From: Desulfuromonas sp. DDH964 | Lineage (GTDB): Bacteria > Desulfobacterota > Desulfuromonadia > Desulfuromonadales > DDH964 | Reading direction: 5' to 3' | Assembly: GCF_001611275.1 (NCBI RefSeq) | Contig: NZ_CP015080.1 | Coordinates: forward strand, 186,001-250,000 | DNA length: 64,000 bases | Part shown: piece after piece, positions 51,589 to 60,587 of the stretch | Position numbering within the stretch: the first letter of the stretch is position 1 | How the letters are laid out: the number at the start of each line of letters is the position of its first letter | Made by a program: the position numbers and the translations under genes | The notes under the pieces: model-generated | The model's database searches: none | Told to the model about the DNA's origin: nothing | What the model saw: the letters and a program-made list of their open reading frames with translations, nothing else

Positions 51589-52082
51589 ACACGTCCGTCC
51601 GCAACCGGCTTGCGTTTTTCCCCGTTCTGCTGCTCCTGCTGGTCCTGGCCCTGCCCGGCCGGGCCGCGGCCCTCACCGAGGCCGAGGTCAGCAATCACCT
51701 GATGTGCTATGCCTGTCCCGAGGACCAGCTGTCCGTATGTAACTGCGGCGGTGCCCAGGAGATGAAGGACACCATTCACCGGATGATCGGCGAAGGCAAA
51801 AGCAAGCAGGAGATTCTCGATTATTTTGTCGCCCGCTACGGCGAGGCCATCATCTCCACGCCGCCCCAGAAGGGGTTCGCCCTGACCGCCTACGTGGCCC
51901 CGTACGTCGGCCTGTGCGCCGGGGCCATCGTCGCGCTTTTCCTGGTTGGGCGCTGGGCCCGCCGCAGCGGCAAGGTTAACGAATCGGAAACCGCTGCAGC
52001 GGACGACAGCCCGGCGATCGTCGATGCCGCCGCAAGAGAGCGGGTCGCGCAGGAACTGGCGCGGCTCGAGAAGGAGGAATAG
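51585..52082 (+). CDS. ccmH: Cytochrome c maturation thiol protein CcmH
   Basis: A 165-aa protein with a signal peptide ending near GRAAA, a redox-active pair in LMCYACPEDQLSVCNCGGA (the LRCxxCQ equivalent, with two extra Cys), then the three-helix CcmH fold and a membrane anchor (LCAGAIVALFLVGRWA). It reduces or binds the CxxCH of apocytochromes. Start overlaps ccmF by 4 bases. Confidence 0.9.
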   Translation: MNTSVRNRLAFFPVLLLLLVLALPGRAAALTEAEVSNHLMCYACPEDQLSVCNCGGAQEMKDTIHRMIGEGKSKQEILDYFVARYGEAIISTPPQKGFALTAYVAPYVGLCAGAIVALFLVGRWARRSGKVNESETAAADDSPAIVDAAARERVAQELARLEKEE

Positions 52083-52085
52083 CTC

Positions 52086-52388
52086 ATGACCGGCGTCATC
52101 TTCATTATCCTGGCCCTTGCCCTGCTGACCTATACCTGCGCGCCGCTGCTGAAGGACCATCAGCCGCTTACGGTTGCCGGCGAAGAAATCCTCCGCCGGC
52201 GCGCCGCCCTGGAGCAGGAGAAGCACAACCACCTCCAGGCCCTGCGCGATATCGACTTCGAGCAGAGCATCGGCAAGGTCAGCGAGGTCGATTACCAGCA
52301 GCTCAAGGAGCTTTACACCCGTCAGGCCGCCGCGGCCATTGCGGGCCTCGACGAACTCGACCGGGCGGGGAAAGATTCCAGTGGCTGA
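52086..52388 (+). CDS. CcmI-like small membrane protein
   Basis: A 100-aa protein with an N-terminal helix (VIFIILALALLTYTCAPLL) and a coiled-coil-prone tail (LRRRAALEQEKHNHLQALRD), resembling the N-terminal part of CcmI without the TPR region. The TPR function may be provided by the separate proteins at 54.6 and 55.3 kb. Its stop lies within the ccmA start (GTGGCTGA). Confidence 0.65.
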   Translation: MTGVIFIILALALLTYTCAPLLKDHQPLTVAGEEILRRRAALEQEKHNHLQALRDIDFEQSIGKVSEVDYQQLKELYTRQAAAAIAGLDELDRAGKDSSG

Positions 52389-53094
52389 GCCCTTTCTGCA
52401 CGTCGAAAATCTGCGCAAGAGCTACGGCGGGCTGGCGGCCCTGAAGGGGGTCAGCCTGACCCTGGAAGCAGGGGACTTTCTCTGCCTGTTCGGCCCCAAC
52501 GGCGCCGGCAAGTCGACTCTGCTCAAGGTCCTGGCCACCCTGCTGTCTCCTTCCGCCGGGACCGTGCGGGCGGCGGGTTACGATCTGGAAGAACATCCGG
52601 AGGCCTTTCGCGCCCGGCTCGGGCTGGTCTCTCACCAGTCGTTTCTCTACGATGATCTGAGCGCCCGGGAGAACCTGGAGTTCTATGCGGCCCTCTACGG
52701 CGTTTCCGATCCCGCCGCCCGAGCTGGCGAACTGCTGGAGCGGGTCGATCTCGCGCACCGGGCGCACAGTCCGGTGCGGGAATTCTCCCGGGGGATGCAA
52801 CAGCGCCTCACCATCGCCCGGGCACTGGTCAACGATCCGAGCCTGCTGCTGCTCGACGAACCGTACACCGGCCTCGACGAGCACGCGGCCAGCCGCCTCT
52901 CCCGGCAGCTGCGCCTGCTGCACGAAGCGCAGCGCACCATCGTCATGGTCACCCACAACCTGCGGCGGGGGCTGGAACTGGCCACGGCGGTGGGGATCCT
53001 GGCGCAGGGGCAGCTGATCTTCCTGCAGCGGCGTGACCAGATCGACCCCGACGCCTTCGAACAGCTCTACTTCCGGCACCTGGAGGCGGCATGA
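52381..53094 (+). CDS. ccmA: Heme exporter ATP-binding protein CcmA
   Basis: A 237-aa ABC ATPase starting at GTG 52381, which overlaps the upstream stop. Walker A GPNGAGKST near residue 41, signature FSRGMQQRL, Walker B LLLLDEP and the H-loop VTHNL. With CcmB and CcmC it forms the complex that releases holo-CcmE. It overlaps ccmB by 4 bases. Confidence 0.9.
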   Translation: MAEPFLHVENLRKSYGGLAALKGVSLTLEAGDFLCLFGPNGAGKSTLLKVLATLLSPSAGTVRAAGYDLEEHPEAFRARLGLVSHQSFLYDDLSARENLEFYAALYGVSDPAARAGELLERVDLAHRAHSPVREFSRGMQQRLTIARALVNDPSLLLLDEPYTGLDEHAASRLSRQLRLLHEAQRTIVMVTHNLRRGLELATAVGILAQGQLIFLQRRDQIDPDAFEQLYFRHLEAA

Positions 53095-53771
53095 GCCTGG
53101 TGCGGCAGATTCTGCTCCTCTACCGCAAGGACCTGCGGGTCGAGGTGCGCAAGAAGGAGTCCCTGATCGCCATGGCTTTTTTCGGGGCGCTGATCATGGT
53201 GATCCTCAATCTGGCGGCCGGGCTCGGCGGACGCATCGAGGCCGAGCCGGCCGCCGGCATCCTCTGGGTGGCGATCCTCTTCTCTTCGGTCCTTGGTCTG
53301 GGGCGGGTTTTCGCCCGCGAGAAGGAGAACGGCTGTGTCGCTGCACTGCTGGTCAGCCCCATCTCGCCGGGAGCGATTTTTGCCGCCAAGGCGCTGGTTA
53401 ACTTCACCCTGATGAGCTTGAGCGAACTGGTGCTGGTTCCGGTCTTCTTTGCCCTGTTCGGCACCGGTCTGCAGCCGAGTCCGCTGATCCTGCTGGTGTT
53501 GCTGATGCTGGTCAATATCGGTTTCTCCGCCGCCGGGACTCTGCTCTCGGCCCTGGCCGCCGGGACCCGTCGCAATGAGGTGCTGCTGCCGATCCTGCTC
53601 TATCCGCTCTGCCTGCCGCTGGTCGCCCTGGCGGTCAAGGCGACCGGCACCGCCTTTACGGGCCGGCCCGTGAGCGCAATTCTCGACCAGCTCGAACCGA
53701 TGGCCGCGTTCGGCCTGATTTACGCAGCGGTGGGCTATCTGCTCTTTGCCCATGCCGTCCGGGAGGTTTGA
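53091..53771 (+). CDS. ccmB: Heme exporter membrane protein CcmB
   Basis: A 226-aa protein with six helices and the family start YRKDLRVEVRKKESLIAMAFFG and the FAREKENG motif. Partner of CcmA. Ends 3 bases before ccmC. Confidence 0.9.
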   Translation: MSLVRQILLLYRKDLRVEVRKKESLIAMAFFGALIMVILNLAAGLGGRIEAEPAAGILWVAILFSSVLGLGRVFAREKENGCVAALLVSPISPGAIFAAKALVNFTLMSLSELVLVPVFFALFGTGLQPSPLILLVLLMLVNIGFSAAGTLLSALAAGTRRNEVLLPILLYPLCLPLVALAVKATGTAFTGRPVSAILDQLEPMAAFGLIYAAVGYLLFAHAVREV

Positions 53772-53774
53772 CCC

Positions 53775-54446
53775 GTGCTGAAACGTTACGATCCCTTTGC
53801 CGTGCTCGCTCTGTTCGCAGTCCCCGGCGCCGCCGCCATGGTTTTTTTCTACGCCCCGCTGGAGCGGACCATGGGCGTGGTGCAGAAGATCTTTTATTTC
53901 CACCTGGGGCTGGCCGCGGCGGCCTTCCTTTCCTTCTTCGTCGCCTGCGTCGCCGGAATCCTCTATCTGGTTAAGCGGCAGCGGGCCTGGGACGAGCGCG
54001 GCGCGGCGGCCGTCGAGATCGGGGTGCTCTTCACCACCCTGGTGCTTCTGACCGGTTCAATCTGGGGCCGCCCCATCTGGAACACCTGGTGGACCTGGGA
54101 CCCGCGCCTGACCACCTCGCTGATCCTCTGGTTCATCTTTGCCGCCTGCCTGATCCTGCGCAGCGCCGTGGAGCAGGAAGAGAAGCGCGCCGTCTTCTGC
54201 GCCGTCATGGCCATTGTCGGCTTCGTCGATGTGCCGGTGGTCTTTCTCTCGGCGCGCCTGTGGCGCAGCATCCACCCCACCGTCATCCGCAGCGAGGGGA
54301 TCGCTCTGGAACCGCCCATGCTCATCACCCTGGCGGTCAGCCTGACAGCAATGCTGATCCTCTGGGCGGCCCTGTTCCGCCTGCGCTGCAATATGCAGAG
54401 GCAGGAGAACGCACTGCTTGATCTGCAGCAGCAATTGCAACGATAA
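53775..54446 (+). CDS. ccmC: Heme transport protein CcmC
   Basis: A 223-aa, six-helix protein starting at GTG. The WWD motif is TWWTWDPRLTTSLILWFIF, with flanking His in KIFYFHLGL and RSIHPTVI. CcmC attaches heme to CcmE. Followed by a ccmD-like gene after 11 bases. Confidence 0.92.
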   Translation: MLKRYDPFAVLALFAVPGAAAMVFFYAPLERTMGVVQKIFYFHLGLAAAAFLSFFVACVAGILYLVKRQRAWDERGAAAVEIGVLFTTLVLLTGSIWGRPIWNTWWTWDPRLTTSLILWFIFAACLILRSAVEQEEKRAVFCAVMAIVGFVDVPVVFLSARLWRSIHPTVIRSEGIALEPPMLITLAVSLTAMLILWAALFRLRCNMQRQENALLDLQQQLQR

Positions 54447-54457
54447 GGAGATTCGAC

Positions 54458-54610
54458 ATGGAACGCGCAACGTATCTGGTTCTGGCCTACATAATCATCT
54501 GGGCGGGGTTCGCCGGCTACCTGACCTGGCTCTCTGGCCGTCAGCGGCAGACTACCCGACGTCTGGAGGAACTCACCGCCCAGGTCCGGCAGCAGGAGGT
54601 GCAATCGTGA
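54458..54610 (+). CDS. ccmD: CcmD-like small protein
   Basis: A 50-aa protein with AAGGAG before the ATG. One membrane helix (YLVLAYIIIWAGFAGYLTWL) is followed by a basic, coiled-coil-like tail (RQRQTTRRLEELTAQVRQQ), as in CcmD, which stabilises CcmC-CcmE. Its stop overlaps the next GTG start (GTGA). Confidence 0.8.
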   Translation: MERATYLVLAYIIIWAGFAGYLTWLSGRQRQTTRRLEELTAQVRQQEVQS

Positions 54611-55218
54611 GTGTTTCCGTCAGTCGCAGGGAGGTGGCTGTTCTTGGTTTCTTCTGGGTGATGGTGGTCAGTATCGCAGTCATGACTCTTGTCAACCTGG
54701 TTGGGGGGCCTGCGGCCAAACCACAGCCTCAGGCGCAGGCCACGAACGCGGCCGGGACCGAAGCGCGTATCGTCCAACTTGAGGCGCGTCTCAAGGTCGA
54801 TCCCGAGGATGTCGAGACCATGGTGACGCTGGGGGACATCTATATGGATACCCGTCGCGCCATGGAGGCCTTTCGGCTTTTCCAGCGGGCGGTGGAACTC
54901 GAACCTGGCCATGCCCACGCCCAGAACGACCTCGCTGGCCTCTATCAACAAATCGGGCAGTACGACAAAGCGCTGGAGAGCTATCGCCGCGCCTATGAAA
55001 GTCAGCCCGAGCACAGCGCCTCTCTGCTCAACATGGCACTGATCTACAGCCGGCACAAGGGTGAGGATGCCAAAGCACTGGAACTGCTACGGAAGTTTCT
55101 GGCCGGCAATCCGGAAGCGCAGCTGATCGCTACCGCCGAGCGGGAAATCGCCCGGATCGAACAGGGCATGAGAGAACCCGGCAATGTCTCATCGAATGCT
55201 CAGGGCACAAGCCACTAA
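54607..55218 (+). CDS. TPR protein of the ccm operon
   Basis: A 203-aa protein from GTG 54607, overlapping ccmD. An N-terminal anchor (VLGFFWVMVVSIAVMTLVNL) is followed by three to four TPR units (LGDIYMDTRRAMEAFRLFQR, LAGLYQQIGQYDKALESYRR, ALELLRKFL). Probably the CcmI/NrfG-type apocytochrome-binding module split from the CcmI-like protein at 52.1 kb. Confidence 0.75.
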   Translation: MSVSVSRREVAVLGFFWVMVVSIAVMTLVNLVGGPAAKPQPQAQATNAAGTEARIVQLEARLKVDPEDVETMVTLGDIYMDTRRAMEAFRLFQRAVELEPGHAHAQNDLAGLYQQIGQYDKALESYRRAYESQPEHSASLLNMALIYSRHKGEDAKALELLRKFLAGNPEAQLIATAEREIARIEQGMREPGNVSSNAQGTSH

Positions 55219-55267
55219 TCGTCAGCAGAATCTTGCGGACAAGGTCATTTACATCCGAGGGAGCTTC

Positions 55268-55819
55268 ATGAAGAAAGAGACTATTTTGCTGGTTGTCGTT
55301 ACCCTGATTGTCGGAATTCTGGTGGGTGTCATCTTCACCAATGCTAAAAAGAACCCGGCAGCTCCAAATCAGGCACCCGCGTCGGCACCGGCAGTGAATT
55401 ACCAGCAGAACATCCGGATGCTGCAGGAGATGGTCGGAAAGGAGCCCGGTAACCGGAACACCTGGGTCCAATTGGGACACAACTATTTCGATTCGAATCA
55501 ACCGATGCAAGCGATCGAAGCGTACGACAAAGCCCTTGAATTGGATGGGAATGATCCCGATGTGCTGACCGACCAGGGGATCATGTACCGGCGCGTCGGC
55601 TGGTTCGATAAGGCAATCGACAATTTCACCAGGGCGAACAAGCTGAATCCACAGCATCAGAATTCACTGTTCAATATGGGAATCGTCTATAACCACGACC
55701 TGAGTGATAAGGAAAAGGCCAAAGAGGCCTGGCTTCGCTACCTGGAGCTGGTGCCGACGGGTCAGGGCGCGGACAAGGTGCGGACAATGATCGATCATAT
55801 GGAGAACGGACACGGTTAA
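55268..55819 (+). CDS. Second TPR protein of the ccm operon
   Basis: A 183-aa protein from the ATG at 55268 (GAGGGAG upstream). Membrane anchor (ILLVVVTLIVGILVGVIF), Pro/Ala-rich linker, then TPR units (WVQLGHNYFDSNQPMQAIEA, LTDQGIMYRRVGWFDKAID, FNMGIVYNHD). Likely a paralogue of the preceding gene, presenting apocytochromes to the assembly machinery. Confidence 0.75.
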   Translation: MKKETILLVVVTLIVGILVGVIFTNAKKNPAAPNQAPASAPAVNYQQNIRMLQEMVGKEPGNRNTWVQLGHNYFDSNQPMQAIEAYDKALELDGNDPDVLTDQGIMYRRVGWFDKAIDNFTRANKLNPQHQNSLFNMGIVYNHDLSDKEKAKEAWLRYLELVPTGQGADKVRTMIDHMENGHG

Positions 55820-55845
55820 TTTGTTTCCGACCTGGAGACTTCCTG

Positions 55846-55874
55846 GCGTCCATCCGCAGTTTGCGGGTGGACGC
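55846..55874. terminator. Strong hairpin between the TPR and ccsA-like genes
   Basis: GCGTCCATCCGCA at 55846-55858 pairs with TGCGGGTGGACGC at 55862-55874 (12 of 13 pairs plus one G-U), loop 3. No T-run follows, so it may be an mRNA-stabilising or attenuating hairpin rather than a full terminator. Confidence 0.45.
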
Positions 55875-55906
55875 TGATTGACTTCCTATCCTAAGGACAA
55901 CTGCTT

Positions 55907-56707
55907 GTGAATATTCCTCAAGCACCGCTGCTGTATGGAGCCTTCTGCGCTTACCTGCTGGCGGTGCTGCTCTACTTAGGGCATCTGCTGCAGCGTCGCG
56001 CCTGGGTGTGGCGCAGCGCTTTTACCCTGGTGCTGGCCGGTTTTGTCCTGCAGACGCTCTGTCTGGGGCTGCGCTGGTGGCAGGGCGGCTACCTGCCGGT
56101 CACCAACCTGTTCGGCACCCAGCTCTTTTTCAGCTGGGCCCTGGCGGCGACCTATCTCTACTTTGAGCTGCGTTATAAAATCCATGCCGCCGGTCTGTTT
56201 GTGATGTTCTGCAATCTGCTGCTCTACGGCAGCGTTCTGCAGCGTAGCGCCGACCTCCCGCCGTTGATCCCGGCCCTTGATACGCCGCTGTTTACACTGC
56301 ACGTCTCCCTCTCCTTTGCAGGCTATGCCTTCTTCGCCATGGCCTTCTCGATGGGCGTGCTCTATCTGTTGCAGAAGCGTCTGCAGTCGAGTCTGTTGCC
56401 CGACCTGCTGTTGCTGCGCAAACTCAACGAAGAAGCGGTGTTCCTCGGCTTCAGCCTCTTCACCCTGTGCATGATCTTTGGCAGCATCTGGGCGTTTGTC
56501 GCCTGGGGGCATTACTTCTCCTGGAACATCAAGGGGGTCTGGTCAGCGCTGGTCTGGCTGTTTTACGCCGGCATGTGCCACGCCAAATTCATCCGGCGCT
56601 GGCAGGGCTCCGGTTATGCGGCGCTGTCGATTGTCGGCTTCGGCGTGGTTCTGTTCACCTATCTCGGTATCGGTCTGCTGATGAGCAGCAACCATCCGCT
56701 TGACTGA
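55907..56707 (+). CDS. CcsA/ResC-type cytochrome c assembly protein
   Basis: A 266-aa membrane protein with about eight helices, GTG start with AAGGA upstream. It belongs to the CcsA/CcmC heme-handling superfamily, but the WWD segment reads WGHYFSWNIKGVWSALVWLF, where the usual WDPKE has become WNIKG. Conserved His are kept (LFTLHVSLSFAGYAFFA; MCHAKF). System II counterpart of CcmC/CcmF; followed by its partner ResB. Confidence 0.85.
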   Translation: MNIPQAPLLYGAFCAYLLAVLLYLGHLLQRRAWVWRSAFTLVLAGFVLQTLCLGLRWWQGGYLPVTNLFGTQLFFSWALAATYLYFELRYKIHAAGLFVMFCNLLLYGSVLQRSADLPPLIPALDTPLFTLHVSLSFAGYAFFAMAFSMGVLYLLQKRLQSSLLPDLLLLRKLNEEAVFLGFSLFTLCMIFGSIWAFVAWGHYFSWNIKGVWSALVWLFYAGMCHAKFIRRWQGSGYAALSIVGFGVVLFTYLGIGLLMSSNHPLD

Positions 56708-56721
56708 CCGGGAGGTGTGAA

Positions 56722-57507
56722 ATGATAAAAAACTCTCTGTTCGATACGAAACCATGGAAGCTGCTCTGTTCCTTGAAGCTGACCATCGTGCTCGCCTCGG
56801 CCGCCACCCTGCTGGCGGTCGGCGGGTCGGTACTGATGCCGTTCAATCCGCGTATTTTCGGCAGCCTGGACAGCATGCCCCTCGGTCTCTGGCTGAACAG
56901 TGTTGCGGCCAACTCACCGGGAATGACCTGGTGGATTCCGGTCGGCGGAATCCTGGTGAGCTTACTGGCCTTGAATACCCTGTGCTGTTTTATCGACTGG
57001 CTACGCTTTATCAGGAGTCGCTGGCGCAAATGTGGTGAATATCTGATCCACATCGGCTTCGTGCTGATTCTGGTCGCCTTTTTGTGGGGGAGCCAAGCTG
57101 GGTTCCGCAGCGAGAAAAACGGGTTGCTGGTCGGGCAAAGCAAACCGCTCCCCCAGCTGGGCGTCACCTTGAAGTTGGAAGCCTTCGAACCGGTCCTTGC
57201 TCCGAGCGGTCGACCGATGGAGATGCTCAACACTCTGGCTCTCTTCAAGGGGGAGCAGCTTCTGAAGCGGGTGCAGACCCGCAGCAACCACCCCTTGACC
57301 TGGAACGGGCTGGTGGTTATTCCAGCGTCCTACGGCCAGGCCATGCGCGGCGGACGTTACATCCCCTACAGCATCCTCACCATCAATTATGACCCGGGCG
57401 CGAACATCGCTCTTGCCGGAGCGATTGCCATGGGTTGCGGGGTGTTGTTGACACTTTTCTCTTTTTATCGTAAGCGGGCCAGAGGGGATCGACCGGATAT
57501 TGTTTGA
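56722..57507 (+). CDS. ResB-type cytochrome c assembly protein (short)
   Basis: A 261-aa protein with three N-terminal helices starting WKLLCSLKLTIVLASAATLL, then a periplasmic domain (LEAFEPVLAPSGRPMEMLNT, TWNGLVVIPASYGQ) and a C-terminal helix. Bacillus ResB is about twice as long, so this is a reduced form. With the CcsA-like protein 15 bases upstream it makes a split CcsBA synthetase. Confidence 0.85.
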   Translation: MIKNSLFDTKPWKLLCSLKLTIVLASAATLLAVGGSVLMPFNPRIFGSLDSMPLGLWLNSVAANSPGMTWWIPVGGILVSLLALNTLCCFIDWLRFIRSRWRKCGEYLIHIGFVLILVAFLWGSQAGFRSEKNGLLVGQSKPLPQLGVTLKLEAFEPVLAPSGRPMEMLNTLALFKGEQLLKRVQTRSNHPLTWNGLVVIPASYGQAMRGGRYIPYSILTINYDPGANIALAGAIAMGCGVLLTLFSFYRKRARGDRPDIV

Positions 57508-57574
57508 TTTATTGACCCAAACCCTGCAATCAGGGCCTTTGTTGAAATAGATTGATTTGAGGAAATGAGAATCC

Positions 57575-57668
57575 GACTCAAGAGGATCTGCCGATGAGTG
57601 GATACACATCCCGCGGCTGCGGTTGCCCGAGCGCTTCAATGCCTCCTGCCAACTCCGCCGAGTACGGG
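57575..57668 (+). repeat. Duplicate of the P-type ATPase gene 5' end (partner 61996-62089)
   Basis: About 94 bases covering the ribosome site, start codon and first 25 codons (MSGYTSRGCGCPSASMP) match the start of the ATPase gene at 62015 (MSGCTSNGCGCPSASMP) at roughly four of five positions. Similarity ends near GGGCGAAA on both sides. Confidence 0.75.
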
Positions 57669-58502
57669 CGAAAGCCCATTGACGGAAAATTGAAGCGATT
57701 GCGCTGGATGGTTTTCCTCGCCGCCGTGGGGCTGATGACCGCCTGCTCTCCTGCTTCCCGTACGGTGCTGCCGCAAATCCCCGCACAGCCGGACGTCCTG
57801 CCGCAAATCTTCGGCGTTCTGCAGAAGGACAGAGTGATCGATGGCGAGGTGGTGCTGGCGGCGGACCTGCTCGTGCCGGTCGGCCGCACCCTGACCCTGC
57901 GTCCTGGCGCTATCGTCTATGTCCAGCCCAATCCGAGCACCAAGATCGATCCGGAGTGGCTCTCTGCCGAGACCGAACTGCTGGTGCGCGGCACGCTGCG
58001 CATCGAAGGGACGCAGAAGCGACCGGTGACCTTCCTGCCCCTGGAGCTTCCCGAAGGGCAGAGCGTCGCCTGGGCGGGCATCGCATTCGACCGCTCGACC
58101 GGTTCAGTAGTCCGTAACGCCCGTATCCACGGAGCGGAGACGGGCATCCTCTGCATCGGCTCCTCACCACTGATCCGCGACAGCCTGATCCGCGGCTGCC
58201 GCTACGGCATCGTCCTCCAGCAGGCGGCCCCAAAGCTGGTCGAAAACCGGATCGAGGATGGTGAGGGCGGAGTTTTCTGCTGGTGGGGCTCCCACCCCGA
58301 ACTACGCCGCAACCGCATTTCCGGGAACGAAGAGGAGGGGCTGTTCATCGACCGCAGCAGCCAGCCCAGCCTATCCGACAACCTGATCGTCGGAAACGAC
58401 TTCGGTCTGGTCGCCTATGACCCGAAGCTGGCCACGCAGGCCGGTCGTCTGATCGGCAACCGCGAAGACTTCCGACAACTCCGTGAGGTGGGTGGCAAAT
58501 GA
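57594..58502 (+). CDS. Beta-helix lipoprotein with an ATPase-derived leader
   Basis: Up to 302 aa. The first 25 codons duplicate the start of the downstream P-type ATPase. A more natural start is TTG at 57690, giving MKRLRWMVFLAAVGLMTAC with a lipobox (MTAC). The rest is a right-handed beta-helix with NosD/PbH1-like turns (HGAETGILCIGSSPLIRDSL, RISGNEEEGLFIDRSSQPSL). Its stop overlaps the start of the next beta-helix gene. Surface or periplasmic role, substrate unknown; DUF1565/NosD-like folds may assist metalloprotein assembly. Confidence 0.7.
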   Translation: MSGYTSRGCGCPSASMPPANSAEYGRKPIDGKLKRLRWMVFLAAVGLMTACSPASRTVLPQIPAQPDVLPQIFGVLQKDRVIDGEVVLAADLLVPVGRTLTLRPGAIVYVQPNPSTKIDPEWLSAETELLVRGTLRIEGTQKRPVTFLPLELPEGQSVAWAGIAFDRSTGSVVRNARIHGAETGILCIGSSPLIRDSLIRGCRYGIVLQQAAPKLVENRIEDGEGGVFCWWGSHPELRRNRISGNEEEGLFIDRSSQPSLSDNLIVGNDFGLVAYDPKLATQAGRLIGNREDFRQLREVGGK

Positions 58503-59590
58503 GACCCGAGGCTCTCATGCTCACCCTGCTGGCGATCCTTTGCACCGTCTCTCCGGTCGCTGCGGCGCTGAGCTACACCGGCGAACAGACCCTTTGGCAA
58601 GACACCGTCTGGGAGGGCGAGGTGTTGATCGACGGCACGCTCACTGTGGCCCCCGGGGTGACTCTTGCGATCCGTCCCGGCACCCTGGTGCGCTTCAGTT
58701 ACCGTGACACTAACGGTGACGGTATCGGCGAGAACGAGATGTTCATACAAGGGATCCTCAAGGCTGTCGGCAGCGCCGAAGCGCCGATCCGTTTTACCGC
58801 CACCGGCGAGCCCCGACCGGGCGCCTGGGGGGCGATCAACATGATGATGTCTGAAGAAGAGAACGTTTTGGAACACTGCATCGTCGAGTACGGTTACCGC
58901 GGTTTTCACGCCCATTTCGCCAGCGCCGCTATCCGCGATTCGGTCTTTCGTCACAATCTGCGCGGACTGCAGTTTCAGGAGTCGACGGTGAATATGGAGC
59001 GTTGTCGCATCGAAGACAATCTCAATGGTATTCAGTTTCGCAATTCCGTTGTGCAGCTACGCGATTCGGTTATCACCGGTAGTTACTGGGGACTGCGCGG
59101 TGTGTACAACGAGTTGACCATGAAGAACTGTCGCATCGAGGACAACCTGATCAACGGAGTGAACCTGCGTGATTCCACCCTGAACATCTCGGCAAGCCGC
59201 ATAACGGATAACCGCAAGGGGCTCTATCTGCAGCGCTCCAAAGTTGCGGTGGAGGACAGCCTGCTCACGGACAACAGCGAACACGGTCTGTACCTGGAGG
59301 ACTCCGCAGGAGTGGTCCGCGGCAACCGCATCGGCGGCAACGGCCGGGCGGGTGTCCGAACCCTCGGTTTTGCCGGTGAGATCGTCGGCAACGACCTGGC
59401 CGAAAACGGCGAGTATGCTCTGCAGAACGATGGCGCGACGGCCATCGTTGCGCCCGGCAACTGGTGGGGAGTGGTGGATGCGGAGGGGATTGCAGCCCTG
59501 ATCCGGGACAACCGGGATCGCCCGGGGACCGGACCGGTAAATGCGATTGCACCTTTGAATGGGGAGCCTTCCGGGCTGCCGAAACATTAA
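58499..59590 (+). CDS. NosD-like periplasmic beta-helix protein
   Basis: A 363-aa exported protein (signal MLTLLAILCTVSPVAAAL) with at least eight PbH1-type coils of 21-24 residues, for example CRIEDNLNGIQFRNSVVQL, RITDNRKGLYLQRSKVAVE, LLTDNSEHGLYLEDSAGVV and NRIGGNGRAGVRTLG, ending in the NWWG motif common to this fold. ATGA overlap with the preceding beta-helix gene means the two are made together. NosD assists copper-site assembly of N2O reductase in other bacteria, but no nosZ is in the window. Confidence 0.8.
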   Translation: MRPEALMLTLLAILCTVSPVAAALSYTGEQTLWQDTVWEGEVLIDGTLTVAPGVTLAIRPGTLVRFSYRDTNGDGIGENEMFIQGILKAVGSAEAPIRFTATGEPRPGAWGAINMMMSEEENVLEHCIVEYGYRGFHAHFASAAIRDSVFRHNLRGLQFQESTVNMERCRIEDNLNGIQFRNSVVQLRDSVITGSYWGLRGVYNELTMKNCRIEDNLINGVNLRDSTLNISASRITDNRKGLYLQRSKVAVEDSLLTDNSEHGLYLEDSAGVVRGNRIGGNGRAGVRTLGFAGEIVGNDLAENGEYALQNDGATAIVAPGNWWGVVDAEGIAALIRDNRDRPGTGPVNAIAPLNGEPSGLPKH

Positions 59591-59605
59591 CGGGAGGATT
59601 TCAAG

Positions 59606-60514
59606 ATGAAGAGGATTCGTTATATGCGCCGTCTGTCGCTGTTGCTTGTCACCATCCTGCTGCTGGCGGGCTGCGAGCAGGTCTCCGATGCTCCGGCACT
59701 GCGCATCGGTTACATGAACTGCAACAGTGAGGAGGAGACGCTGAAACGCTTTCTCCCCCTGACCCGCTACCTGGAGAAGAAGCTTGGGGTGCCGTTGGAG
59801 GCGGTGCCGGTGGACACTCAGGAATTCGACGAGCGTTTTGGCAAAGAGAAGTTCGCCTTCACCCATACCAACTCCCTGCTCTACGTCATGCTCAAGGAAA
59901 ATCACGGTCTGCAACTGGTGGCTGCCGACAAAAGGGGGCAGTACGGTTCACGCACAGCCGGAACGATCATTTCCCGCAAGGGCAGCGGCATCACCACGCT
60001 GGAGGACCTGCGCGGCAAACGCATGGTGTTCGGCCCCCAACTGGCCCCGACCGGCTACCTGGCCCAGTACGACCTCATGCTCCGGGCGGGGATCGATCCG
60101 GAGAAGGACCTCGCCTACTACGGCATACCTCATGGCTCCTTCAAGCATGAAAAGGTTATCTACGGCGTTTATTTCGGAGAATACGACATAGCGGCAGCGC
60201 CAGCTCTGGACCTGGAAATTATGATTCGAGAGGGGAAAATCTCCGCAGACGATTTTCACATTCTGGATCAGAGCCCAATTATCCCCTACTGTACCTTCGG
60301 GGCGGCCGGGGACACCGATCCCGAACTGGTCAAGAAATTCCGCCAAGCGCTCATGGAGCTGAATCCCGAAGAGACCGTGGAGATCGACGGCGAGCAGGTC
60401 AAGGTGCTCAAGGCGGCCTGGGTGGACGGCTTCGAGCCGCTCACTGACGCCGACTACGATCCGATCCGGGAGATGGCCAAACGGGCCAACATGCCTCCCT
60501 ATCAGCAGTATTAG
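59606..60514 (+). CDS. PhnD-like substrate-binding lipoprotein
   Basis: A 302-aa lipoprotein (lipobox LAGC) of the phosphate/phosphonate-binding PhnD type: IGYMNCNSEEETLKRFLPLT, FAFTHTNSLLYVML, a TTLEDLRGKRMVFGPQLAPTG hinge and YYGIPHGSFKHEKVIYGVYF. Cognate ABC ATPase and permease genes are not nearby, so it may act as an orphan sensor or bind something other than phosphonate. It follows the beta-helix genes by 15 bases. Confidence 0.8.
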   Translation: MKRIRYMRRLSLLLVTILLLAGCEQVSDAPALRIGYMNCNSEEETLKRFLPLTRYLEKKLGVPLEAVPVDTQEFDERFGKEKFAFTHTNSLLYVMLKENHGLQLVAADKRGQYGSRTAGTIISRKGSGITTLEDLRGKRMVFGPQLAPTGYLAQYDLMLRAGIDPEKDLAYYGIPHGSFKHEKVIYGVYFGEYDIAAAPALDLEIMIREGKISADDFHILDQSPIIPYCTFGAAGDTDPELVKKFRQALMELNPEETVEIDGEQVKVLKAAWVDGFEPLTDADYDPIREMAKRANMPPYQQY

Positions 60515-60587
60515 AGCGCAATCCGTAACCGCCGCCTTCAGAACGCAAAGGGCGCACGTAGCCATTTCATTCCAGAAAGGAAAGATC

